In this document: in pieces, positions 1 through 25,508 of the stretch
Numbering within the stretch: position 1 is the first letter of the stretch
Layout of the letters: each line of letters opens with the position of its first letter
Assembly: GCF_019097595.1 (NCBI RefSeq)
Contig: NC_080716.1
Span: 8,244,640-8,308,639 of the forward strand
Direction of reading: 5' to 3'
Source of the DNA: Hemibagrus wyckioides
Taxonomy: Eukaryota; Chordata; Actinopteri; Siluriformes; Bagridae
Length of the DNA stretch: 64,000 nucleotides
Notes under the pieces: generated by a model
What the model was told of the DNA's origin: nothing
Seen by the model: only the letters and a program-made list of their open reading frames with translations
Database searches by the model: none
Made by a program: the position numbers and the translations under genes

Positions 1-279
1 ATTATCTAATCTTAATAGGTTCTGTTCAAGCCCAGTAGCATGACTTGGGAAGAATAGTCCACTGCAGCAATAGACAGGCCTCAGTGTTGGGTTAACGCAT
101 AGATTTCCTAGACCAGAGATTAACAAATAGGAAGTATTGATAAGCATGCATTTGAATCTGACACACGTCCAGCGTGAGCAGTGCGGATTTTGCAAACAAC
201 ACAACATATAGACATTTAAGTCTCACGTGGGGGACAAAAAAAACAGCTGCGTCACGGCTCTCACCAGAACACGATGTTC

Positions 280-608
280 GTCGCTGCAAAGGTGGCGCAA
301 GTCTTCACCAGCCTTTTCCAATTCATCAGAGTTTTTCGGCAACACGTCGGCGGCGGGGTGATTGATGACGGCCGCTGGGTTCCTGTAGCCTCTTGATCCG
401 CTTTCTCCGCCATCGCGCACCCTGACTGAGCTCGCGCTCCTCCCCGCGAGCGCGTGCACCCAGCGACAGCTGCTCGCGGCTTTGTTGTTGTTCTGCCGCT
501 GACGTCATTCGGAGACTTGTCACGCTTGCTCTTGGGATCCCACTCCTAGTCGTCCTGCCGGCTCTACCTGCCGTGGATTATTCCGTAATTATCAAGACTA
601 TTTTCAGC
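280..608. promoter_or_regulatory. CpG-rich promoter-like segment, possibly the rnf182 5' non-coding exon
   Basis: This stretch is much richer in G, C and CpG than the surrounding AT-rich DNA. It contains a perfect CRE-type site (TGACGTCA) near 501-508. A good splice donor (CAG|GTGTAC) ends it near 608-614. Vertebrate RNF182 genes carry upstream untranslated exons before a single coding exon, so a + strand promoter plus 5' UTR exon is a reasonable reading. The open frames on both strands here resemble no family I know and are probably chance frames in GC-rich DNA. The direction of transcription is inferred. Confidence 0.35.
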
Positions 609-2430
609 AAATAGTGTCAGGTGTACGCACTCTCACATTAAAAAAAAAAAAAGATTTAAATATTTAAAGATTTTTTAATGTACTGCTCTCACGTTCAGAC
701 TGTTACCTTAGGCATGTAAACAATGAATGTGTGAAAATGGTGGCATGTCAATAGCTCTGTCTTAAAGGTGAGGTTAATTTTTTTTTTTTGCATGCATGCA
801 TGCATGCATTCATTCATTCACCTAACCAGTGGGTCCAGAGCTTATCTGGGAACAATGGAGGCAAGATGGTAATACAGACTGTAAGGGATGCCAGTCCACT
901 GAAGGACACCAGGCACACACATGCACACACATTTATTCAGAACTAGGGCCAATCCCCCTACTAGCATGTTTTGGGAGGTGGGAGGAAATGTGGAAACCTA
1001 CACATTCACTAAAAGAACATGCAGAGAAACTCCACACAAACAATAACCCAAGCTCAACATCAGCGACATTACTTACTGCACCACTGTGCCACCCTAAGTT
1101 GTAATATTTATATTTTTGTAATAGTTTTTTCTCACATTTTGCTAACTGTCAATAAAAAATATTTACTCTGAGGGAAACAGGAGCTAAAACAAATTATATG
1201 GGCAACCATCATCTAACTAATCACCACAAAGTGGCATCTTTATATCTACCAATCATGTTTGGATTTTAGTAAATTCTATTTTTACTGTACTTGTAATGTT
1301 GTAATGCTATTCTTAGTGTATTTAATTCCTGTTGATTCTATTGTTATGACGTGGGCAGTCGATAAAACATTTCACTTCATAGCATACCATGTATATCTTT
1401 TTTAAGGGTGCAAACAGTGGACATCATAGTGTAATATATATAATTATCGTGTATATATAAAGAGTATAATAGCATAGTTTATATATAAAATGAAACGTTT
1501 CATAAGTTTCAAAAGTTACAACTAAAATGAAAAAGTTTTTAAATGTTTATATTCCCTTTTTTTCCATTTACCTTACATTTAGATGTGTCAAATTTATTTA
1601 TTTTTTCAGAGTATTAATTTCTTTTATTAGATTTTTTAGAAATATGTTCAAAGCAATTACAAACTTAGCATTCCTGATATTATAATATTACAGGATTATC
1701 TGTAATCTGTATTGAAATATCCCCTGTTTGTTTACCGTTTTTGTAATCCTTTTATGTTTTCAGCCAGTATGTGAAATGATCACACATGATAGATTCTAAA
1801 TAAAAGGTGTCTTCCAGAGTCAGCACAGAAGACAGAACAAAAGAGGCATAACCCATTTTTTTCTGAGCAAACAGTAGACACTAATGAACTGGCTAAATAT
1901 CCAGGGCAGTTTTCAGTGCAGGATCCTGCTAAAAAAAATTAATTCCTCAGCTGTACTCTCTGTCATTATTAAGCAAACATTTGGGAGGTTCCTTGAAATA
2001 TTTTAAAATGTGCAGAAAGCATTACAACAAAGAAAGACAGAAAGAAGAAACAAAGCAGATCATGACAGTAATAACCGTGCCAGAATGGGGCATGAAGACC
2101 CTAATTGGACTGAATTTCACATGCAACAATAGGCCTGGCTAGAAAATTCCAGGCCTGATTTTACAGGACCTGCTTTGTTGCTGCTGCATTTGTTCTCTAG
2201 TGCTGTGTTAACAGTTATCCTTTCTGTGACAAGCCTCTCTCCCCAGGCTTCCACACAGAGAATGAAACTCTCCCTACATCAAACTCTTGTAAGAAAAAAC
2301 TCCCATTTTTGCGTGTGACCCTGAGTTGGTAAAAGTTTTGGCGCAGTCTGTCAGGCATCCAGTTGTAACATAGTAGCTACCTTGAGACTATGTTCCCAAG
2401 TCTATGCAAGAACGCTGAGACCAGCAAGAG
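609..2430. other. Intergenic or 5' intron of rnf182, no gene seen
   Basis: AT-rich sequence with short T and A runs and a (TGCA)n/(TTCA)n microsatellite near 790-822. A dispersed repeat lies at about 820-1097. No coding exon is recognisable. If the CpG-rich exon at 280-608 belongs to rnf182, this stretch is mostly its intron; CCCCAG near 2245 is a possible acceptor. Confidence 0.5.
820..1097 (+). repeat. Dispersed LINE/SINE-tail-like repeat
   Basis: The segment holds the phrase GGGAGGTGGGAGGAAATGTG and a run of AACATGCAGAGAAACTCCAC type, followed by a CACTGTGCCACC ending. Related sequence occurs at about 32525-32745 and, reversed, at about 57990-58165. This is a very common fish dispersed repeat module. 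The open frame across it is not a gene. The exact family needs a repeat library. Confidence 0.55.
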
Positions 2431-3159
2431 ATGATGAGCAAACTACCAGAGGAAGTGGCGGATGGTTTGAGCACGGAGGAGCTGGAGTGTAAAATCTGCT
2501 ATTCTGCTTACAATCTTTCCAGTCGGCGACCAAAAGTGCTTGAGTGCTGCCATCGTTTGTGCTCCAAATGCCTGGCAAAAATCCGCAATCTGGGTGAGTC
2601 ACCTCCGAACTCAGTGGTCTGTCCTTTCTGCCGCTATGTTACTGATCTTCCTGGAGAAGCTGGTGGCAGTCTACCGGATGACTACAACTTGGTGACTGTG
2701 CTGTCCATCCAAAACCAATACCTGAAGGGGAGCCAGGGTGAGATTTTGCTCACTCCCAGACATCTAAATTCTCTGGTGGGTCATTCAGCATCGGCAACGC
2801 CTTCGTCTCTGTGCTCCAACTATGTGGTCATCACTATTATGGAATCACCACAGGAGCGTGCCATTTCAGCAGATCACCGCTCCTCCAGCCTGGACTCCAT
2901 GGCCTCAGTGACACGACGCTGCACAGTGTGGAACTGTATGACGATGCTGTGTCAGGCATTGGCCAGAATTCTGGTGTGGGTCGTGGGGCTTTTGTACTTC
3001 AGCTCTTTGCCAACAGGTATCTACTTACTTATCATGCAGAAGACCACTCTAGGAGTTCTGCTGATCAGTTTAATGCCTGTCAGCCTGGTCATCGTCATAG
3101 TGTATGGAATGTGCCAGTGTGTGTGCCATGAGTTTTGGGACTGTTCACGTCCACCTTAA
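2431..3159 (+). CDS. rnf182: E3 ubiquitin-protein ligase RNF182
   Basis: An intact single-exon frame of 242 aa, the usual RNF182 size and architecture. A C3HC4 RING finger spans about residues 20-67: Cys20, Cys23, Cys39, His41, Cys44, Cys47, Cys64 and Cys67. A middle region carries the family phrase LLTPRHLNSLV. Two membrane segments follow at about 178-201 (LVWVVGLLYFSSLPTGIYLL) and 206-230, then a Cys-rich tail, CQCVCHEFWDC. RNF182 is an endomembrane RING E3 ligase, best known in brain and innate signalling, that passes ubiquitin from an E2 to membrane or signalling targets. The start is a double ATG; either could be used. Untranslated 5' exons lie upstream in other vertebrates. ranbp9 follows on the same strand, a neighbour also on human 6p23. 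Polyadenylation-type AATAAA signals occur near 3502 and 3780. Confidence 0.95.
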   Translation: MMSKLPEEVADGLSTEELECKICYSAYNLSSRRPKVLECCHRLCSKCLAKIRNLGESPPNSVVCPFCRYVTDLPGEAGGSLPDDYNLVTVLSIQNQYLKGSQGEILLTPRHLNSLVGHSASATPSSLCSNYVVITIMESPQERAISADHRSSSLDSMASVTRRCTVWNCMTMLCQALARILVWVVGLLYFSSLPTGIYLLIMQKTTLGVLLISLMPVSLVIVIVYGMCQCVCHEFWDCSRPP

Positions 3160-4510
3160 GGATCAAAACATGGATGTCTCCTTCTCTCTGTGGACATAAT
3201 GGACTGACAGGTTATTGAAAGCCTCAGTTCTCAGTTGGCAAAATGAACAAAACGAAAGTTTTACTTTAGAATATAATTTCTAACTATCTCTAGAATTCAT
3301 GTATCTTTATACCACAATACTTACGAATTCTCAATCTGAAGATGCTGATTACCTTTTTAATGGTTGTTATTTTACAGCTCTGACTGCAGTTCTGGCTGTA
3401 AATTATATGGCAGGTTTATTGTAAATGCACACTTTCTAATACATTATTATTTCTAAAGTAGTATCCAATAGACACATTGTGCTCCATAATCTGAGACTTA
3501 TAATAAACTGATTTAAAAAGTGTTTTAAAAAAGTGCAGCATGCCCTTAATTAATGAATGTTATCATTTTCAAACTGCTGTGGTATTAGTAAACTTCAGGG
3601 TTTGCTGTCACAGAAATATAATCCATTTCAGATGTTAATGGTTAACATATATATGCACTTTATTTGTTTATTATGAACACCTTTATTATAACACTTCTGC
3701 AGTTATCTCTAATCAGCAAATCATGTGGAGCAGGTCAAAGAAAAATCAGGTCAAGTGCTTCTGTTAATGTTTAAAATCCAAATAAAGGAAAACTGTGATC
3801 ATTGTGACTTTAACCATGTCATGGATGTTGATACCAGACAATGCTGTTTTGAGTAGTTCAGAAAATCTCATCGTCTGTTGTGTGTGAAATCCCCAGGAGA
3901 TCAGCAGTTTCTGAAATACTCACACCAGCTTATCTGGTACCAACATCCATGCAACGGTTAAAGTCAGAGAGATCACATTTTCTCCTCATCCTGGTGTCTG
4001 ATGTGACCAACTGAAGCTCTTGACTTGTATCTGCATGATCTCATGCATTGTGCTGCTGCCATGTGATTGGCTGATTAGATTATGGCATTTGTTTAGATAA
4101 TGGCACATGACCTATGCCAATGACCAGTTTATAAACTTTATTTAATCTCAGAATTCCAGTGAAAGAAATTGTAATGTTGTTTTTGAAATATATAAATATA
4201 AATACATTTTCTATTGAATTAATAGGCCTAGTATTTCTTTTAGTATTTGTTTGTTTATTGTGTAATCAGGGACATCACTTGATTCACTAATGAAAAATAT
4301 GCCACTGGCAGTTTCTTTAGCCTTTGTTATGGATGTTTTTGTCATTTTTGTGGGAATATTAAACATGAAAATACATGTGTGAAACATTTTGATTTTATTT
4401 AGGCCTTAAAGCCACACACTTTAATCACTGGTGCAATTATTAAGACAGCTGAAAGTCTATCTCGCTTAAATTACCTCAGTTCAACTACCCTATTTATTCT
4501 TGATAGACAT
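3160..4510. other. rnf182 3' UTR and intergenic DNA with a dispersed repeat
   Basis: AT-rich sequence with AATAAA signals near 3502 and 3780, suitable for rnf182. From about 3790 to 4135 there is a dispersed repeat (phrases CAGCAGTTTCTGAAATACTC and TTGACTTGTATCTGCATGAT). A relative of its first part occurs at 9640-9860. No gene is seen in the remainder. Confidence 0.5.
3790..4135 (+). repeat. Unclassified fish dispersed repeat
   Basis: The unit contains AACCATGTCATGGATG, a GGAGATCAGCAGTTTCTGAA core and a reversed AACATCCATGCAACGGTTAA, so its middle is partly self-complementary. A diverged second copy of the first part is at about 9640-9860. It has the character of a common teleost interspersed repeat. 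I cannot assign the family with certainty. Confidence 0.45.
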
Positions 4511-4599
4511 GCAGTCACCTCCAAAAGTATTGAAATAGCAAGGGCGAATCTTTTGTTTGGGATTGAAGTTGAAGCCCTTGATCAGAATTTCAGCTTTCA

Positions 4600-4604
4600 T
4601 TTGC

Positions 4605-4680
<76 letters not shown>

Positions 4681-4706
4681 TTCATTCATTCATTCATTCA
4701 TTCATT
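4600..4706. repeat. Compound tetranucleotide microsatellite
   Basis: About eleven GATT units pass directly into ATTT units and then ATTC units. It lies inside the decayed Tc1-like element. Confidence 0.95.
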
Positions 4707-5404
4707 TATTGCCTCAAGAACATGGCACTTTTGGTGGCAGACCACCCATTTTCAAAGTGAGCAAACGTATAGGAATAGATCATCTTAAAGTAAATTAAAT
4801 AGCACTTAATATTTGGTTGCATATTCTCAGCATGCAGTAACTGCATCAAGCTGGGACCCTCTGGCATCACTACACTGTTACACTCTTACATGCTTCTTTG
4901 AGTTGTTTGACAGCATCGGAATTAGTTTGTTTTGGTTGGTTTCTCCCTTCAGCCTCCTCTTCAGGTGGTGAAATGTTGCTCAGTTAGGTTAAGGTCTGGT
5001 AATTTTTTTCCCCTGATAAAGTCCTTTGTTGTATTGTGGAATGCATTACTCTGCAAAAATGTTTTTTTTTCTTGTGATATGGCCTCTATGTTTCTGCTCT
5101 GATGAGGTTGTTGTTTTTACGCATTTCTTCACAGCTCTCACAATGTTTGTCATCACCTCTTGTTGTTTTCCTTGACCAACACGTCTGGTTGTTGGTGCAC
5201 CAGTGGCTTCTTTCTTTTTCAAGACACTACAAATTGTTGTACTGATTATACTAAATGCTTGTGCAATCATTATTTCTAATTTTCAGCTTTGAAATAGCTT
5301 TATTTTCTACCCACACACAGCTCTCATGTCTTCATGAAAGTTTATCTTTTTAAACCACAAATGCAATAAATCTAACTGAGCACACCTGGGAAAAAGAACC
5401 CCCT

Positions 5405-5640
5405 GTCAGTCACAAATGGCAAAATAGTTAAGGCTCTTGGTTACTGATCAAAAGGTCAAGGGTTCAAGCTCCACCACTGCCAAACTGCAACTGATGGGTC
5501 TTTGGACAAGGCCCTTAACCATTTCTGCTGCAAGGGTGCTTTATCCAACTTCCTAAGATAGGATATGCAAAGAAAAGGATTTCACTGTGCTCTAAAGTAT
5601 ATATGACAAATAAAAGCTGCTTCTTCTCCTTAAATTGTTT
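5405..5640 (+). repeat. SINE-like repeat nested in the Tc1 relic
   Basis: The unit has the phrases GGTCAAGGGTTCAAGCTCCA, CAAGGCCCTTAACCATTTCT and an end of the form TTTCACTGTGCT...TATATGACAAATAAAAG. The GGTTCAAGC portion looks like a tRNA B-box remnant. The end is typical of fish SINE-like families. The exact family is not assigned. Confidence 0.55.
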
Positions 5641-5791
5641 AATACATCTACATGTAAATATCTGAAAAGTGATGACATGAAAACTGAAATTCTGATCTAT
5701 CATCTCATGCATTTGGTCTCAAATGTCTTGGGTGCACAACAAAAGCAAACTAATAGACTTTGACATCCCAATACTTTTGGAGGGGATTGTA

Positions 5792-7230
5792 CGAACTGGC
5801 CATTCAGGATGTATTCTTGATTTGAGTCAAGTGTTTTAGCAATAGGATCAAGATCTACCAAGCCCCTTACCAGGATAAACCAGGTATTATTGTGATGAAC
5901 CAGGTTTATTTTGAGATTAATTTATTTATCTCACATATTGTCTTCATATAAGGAAATCACATTTTGCTTTGTGTTTATACTGTCAAAAGATCCTCATATG
6001 GAGATTGTTGTGTGTAATATTTTTTTTTAAATTGCATGTTAATTGAAGACATTCAGCAATTTTCATACTGAGTAGATTTCACAAGATCTCTGAAGGTGTG
6101 CTGCGCTCATTCTTGGTCCATTTTTGCAGTGTGTCAGGATGCATTATCCTACTGAAAGAGACTACTGGCATTAGGGAATAGCACTGAAGAGATGTATTTC
6201 GTTGGCAATAACTTTAGGTATAGGTAGGTGTTAAAGTAACATCCACATGAATGTCAGGAACAAAGGTTTCCCAGTAGAACATTACTCAGAGTATCACACT
6301 GCCTCTGAGGGCTTGGTTTCTTCCCACAGTGCATCCAGGTGCCCTCTCTTCCCTGGGGAACCGAGGCACACTTATCCAGCCGTCCAAATGTTATTCCCTT
6401 CACCTATCAGTGGTTTTAAGATATGGCTGTTATATTAGTGGCATCGTAGCCCCTTCACTCTTACAACATTTTTAGTATCAGTTACTGACAACAGAATATT
6501 CAAAGATGATTGGATAAAGAAGTATCTATTTATTTTCCTTGTGTCACATTCAAAACTGTTGTGTTCATGGTGCTAATCAAACTAAGAACAAAAAAAAAAA
6601 TCAAATTGTCTTATTTATAGCCACTAATGGTTAAGTATGATAATTGATAAATCGGTCCTTTGTAAGAAATATTATGTAACTAGACTTTCACTAAATTGAG
6701 TTGAATAACTTAAGCCTTAATTTACTAATAAACAAGAAGTATATAAACTCAACGCCCACTAAAATGCCATATCACTGTCGCTGGCATGCTGTAATTGGTT
6801 CACCACCCAAGTGATATCTGTGTGAGGCTCCCTGTCAGTTTATAAACAGGGTTGCAGTGCACAAAGTTTCAAGAGAAAGAGGACATTTTGGGGGCAGAAG
6901 TTCTTCAATATTCATGCTAATCTTATCACAAACACCCTGTTGTGGTCAAATGCATGTGTGTAAAAAAAAAAATTTTTTAGCATCAATAACAATGATCTGA
7001 TTTGGTTTATTGTAAACTGAGATCAATTACATAACAATCAAAGACGTTCCTAAAATAGGTGATTTGCCTGTATTTCCATGTAAGTCCCTGCTATTACACA
7101 AGGCTCACAGAGGACATGTTATTGATAGGCTGTGTGTGTCTGGGCATGCATCAACTCCTGGAGAAGTGTGACTGGACTCCTCCTCAGCCAATCAGATCGC
7201 CGCATTTCTCACCAACAACAAACAAAAGAT
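5792..7230. other. Intergenic DNA upstream of ranbp9 with a Tc1 relic
   Basis: Mostly AT-rich sequence without recognisable exons. A Tc1-like relic lies at 6085-6412. From about 7100 the composition becomes less AT-rich towards the ranbp9 promoter. Confidence 0.5.
6085..6412 (-). mobile_element. Internal fragment of a Tc1-like transposon
   Basis: The sequence matches the middle of the Tc1-like family whose ends occur at 9148, 10408, 13533 and 56483. Marker phrases are GCATTATCCTACTGAAAGAG and GTAACATCCACATGAATG, read on the strand opposite the transposase. It retains the catalytic-core portion only, with no terminal repeats. The + strand frame across it is an antisense artefact. Confidence 0.6.
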
Positions 7231-7583
7231 CGGAGTGAGAGCTCTGTCGATGTCGCTGAATTATATTCCTCAATTCGCTTCATGTTGTCTTAGATGAGCG
7301 AGATTCATGGTTTTTGCCTTTGTTTCCTCACCTTCGTGCATCGACTTTGTAACAGCGAGGAGCTTCTCCGCTTCACTAACCCAGTCAGCCAGGAGAGCTG
7401 TTTTGCGCCGTGTTCTCTCAAGCTAGCGAACTAGCTAACCTTAAAAAACGCGAAAAAACAGAAATAGTCCGTGTTTTGTGGTCGGTGACAGCAGACAGAG
7501 CCCATCGCTGGAGTCTTTCAGAGAGCTGTCCAGCTAAAGATAGCTGGTTAGCTGTGAATATTAAAGGGAGGAATCTGATCGCA
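7231..7583 (+). promoter_or_regulatory. ranbp9: ranbp9 promoter region and 5' UTR
   Basis: A GC-richer stretch immediately upstream of the first ATG of ranbp9. An inverted CCAAT-type site (CCAATCAGA) lies near 7188. No upstream ATG is in frame with the coding sequence, although the frame stays open to a GTG near 7410. The segment from about 7300 is probably transcribed leader. Confidence 0.5.
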
Positions 7584-23190
<15,607 letters not shown>

Positions 23191-25508
23191 CCCCTAGAGA
23201 AGTATCCCTTTAAAATGGCCATGCAGCACAATCTGCATCACCCCAACTTAACCTGGCCTCTCAAACATCGGGCCCGTCTCCAATCATGCCCCGGAGCGCC
23301 TTGTAAGCCGGACCCATTCCAAATCCTGACTTTCACTCTCTCCAAGAGACTGGATCCACAGGCCATCCTGAATCGAAAGACACATTTAGAAGGATCCCTC
23401 AAGCCAAACAAATTCCTGAACCATTACACCTTCTTGATTTTTCTTTTTAATTTGGGAGAGGGAGGGGTGTGTGTATGTGTTGCAGGCTCCGATTGTTTTT
23501 CTAGTTTGAGGCATGAGACAAATTTATTCTGATTCTAATTAATGTTATAATTAAACTTGCATATAAGATTATATTTGTTCTCGATTGAAAGCTGGCTAAT
23601 GTGAGTACAAAGGCCCCCCCTACAGTTAACACCCTGCTGTTTTTAAGGTGTCTGCTTGTGTATTTGTTACAACCCTCTCACTCCTCCACCCCTTTTTTTG
23701 AAAGCTATATTAACATGCAGAGTGGAATATTTTAGTTATCTAAAGAAGAAAAAAAAAAATGCAGTCCAACAAAGTTGGACTCCTCCTTAGTGGTGGTATT
23801 TAGTATAGAGAGTTAGTGTGAGCTGTATTTTGAGTTAAGCCCTTCTTTGTGCAAGCGCGCCCTCCCTCTGCCAAGTCTGCACAGCAGGTTTGATGCAACA
23901 TTTGGACACTCGGGCTTGTAACCGTGTGGATGTCTACAGCTGTCCCAAGTCTGTCTCCGAACTGTTCTCATCCAGGCTGACACTCGCCACTCTCACGTTT
24001 CTGTACAGTGCAGCTCTCTGAAATACGCCTCGGCTTGTATTTATCAATCGTCCCTAAGTTTTGGACTTGTGCAAAGTAACAAAAACATTAAAAATGTAAA
24101 ACCTGTCAGAACTCTTATTTTAAACTGCTTGATATGTACAAGCCCTGGCTGAGAAGAGGAAAGCCTGTTCCTGGTTTTCTCCTGTGTTTCACCAGCCAGC
24201 CCTTATGACCATCACTACGTTACAAAAGCAAGGAGAATGATACAGTATTGTCAACAGCACTGTCTTATCATTTTCAGTAATAAAATACAAATACCCAGGT
24301 GGACAAGACGCGTGTACGGACTGTGTTCTTCCAATTCCAGACGGTAGTTGTGCTTGTAGTAACCTGCTGCATGTCGCTGGTTGTGGACGATTTTTAATGT
24401 GGATGCATGACTCATCAGCTGTAGTGGATAATTGTGTAATTGCACAGTAACTACAGTAACACCTCCACTGGAAATGACCCCATGCTGTAAATACCATTAG
24501 AGACTGCATATTAAAATTGTGACTGACACAGATGTTCTAACCTAATCAATCCAGTGGTCTTACACTATTCATCACGGCTTTTTTATTCTTCTTCAGTAAC
24601 TAAAAGAACTATTTTCATTCCACCTAAGAGACAAAGGATTTGAGTTGATCTCCACTGCAGCACTTGTTATAAAGAGTGTAAAGACCATTTACACAGTTCG
24701 TATGTCCTGAAACACACTAAATATGTTCATATTGAAATGTGTAGGATGTGTTTAGCAATTTTGGGGCTAATTCTATGGTCGGTTTGCTGCATTTTTGTTA
24801 TTCGGCAGCTGAATAAGTATTCATGTTTCACAAGAAACAAGAGCGCATAATTTCTTTTCTTGCTCAGCATTTATGTCAAATTTCTGAGAAATCTACAGTC
24901 GATGACAAATGCAGATGACAAAAACTTGCAGACTTTGTTGTCCCTATACGGTGCAGCTGTGCAGAGTCAATTCAGCTCAGATCTATGAGATACCCAATGC
25001 CATAAACCAGGGGTCCCCAACCATATCTTAATTATATGCATTTTATTTTTTAAAAATTGCCACTTCCGCGCCTCACTCCTGCATTTGACTCAGTCGCGGG
25101 TTTTTCCATACATCAGTAAGTCCCGCAAGCTAACCCAAGCTAAAATGACCCAAAAACAAATGTCAAGAGAGCTCCCCCCCAAGACCCAACATTTTGATGA
25201 AATCCTGTAAATAATAATAAGTCAGCTTAATTTTGTTACAAAGTAAATCTGGGATGTTATTGAAGATCATGTGTTAAATTTACATAATAATATGCAATTT
25301 GTTCTTTGCTTTTTTTTCCTCCAAAGTCAAATTTTCAGGATTGTGGACTCGATGCTAAAGTGACGACACAACAGTGTTTCAAGGCAGTGTGTCTGTGACT
25401 TGCAGTTTAGTCTGTACAGCAGTGTGTAACAGCACTGGCTAAAACAGCTGAAATCTGAGCAGGTCGTCTTCATCATGCTCTGGCACGCTAAACGTCCTTG
25501 AAAACGTC
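23191..25508. other. ranbp9 3' UTR and convergent intergenic space
   Basis: Directly after the ranbp9 stop. AATAAA/ATTAAA signals occur near 24086 and 24281. ranbp9 and nol7 converge here, so the 3' ends may lie close together. A sequence starting CAGGGGTCCCCAAC near 25009 resembles the terminus of a non-autonomous hAT element, but I could not find the matching other end. Confidence 0.5.

Larger units (their letters stand above)
4512..5791. mobile_element. Decayed Tc1-like transposon
   Basis: Inverted termini match over about 17 bases: CTCCAAAAGTATTG near 4519 and its reverse complement near 5769-5783. On the minus strand (5046-5270) a broken frame still reads like the N-terminal region of a Tc1-family transposase, with a helix-turn-helix-like stretch followed by TGAPTTRRVGQG. 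The catalytic part is gone. A microsatellite expanded inside it near 4600-4706 and a SINE-like unit is nested at about 5405-5640. It is non-functional. A related relic lies at 19285-19680. Confidence 0.75.

Noticed and set aside
326..523. Arg-rich minus-strand frame in the CpG island
   Set aside because: GC-rich chance frame without family resemblance; I could not match it to mcur1, cd83 or any other neighbour expected near rnf182.
829..1104. 91-codon frame
   Set aside because: Lies wholly inside a dispersed repeat that recurs elsewhere in the window; not a gene.
7410..7583. N-terminal extension of ranbp9 from a GTG
   Set aside because: No in-frame ATG exists upstream of 7584, the added peptide resembles no RANBP9 sequence, and the region looks like 5' UTR.
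25009..25200. Possible hAT-type element starting CAGGGGTCCCCAAC
   Set aside because: The opposite terminal repeat and target duplication could not be found, so it is mentioned only as a resemblance.
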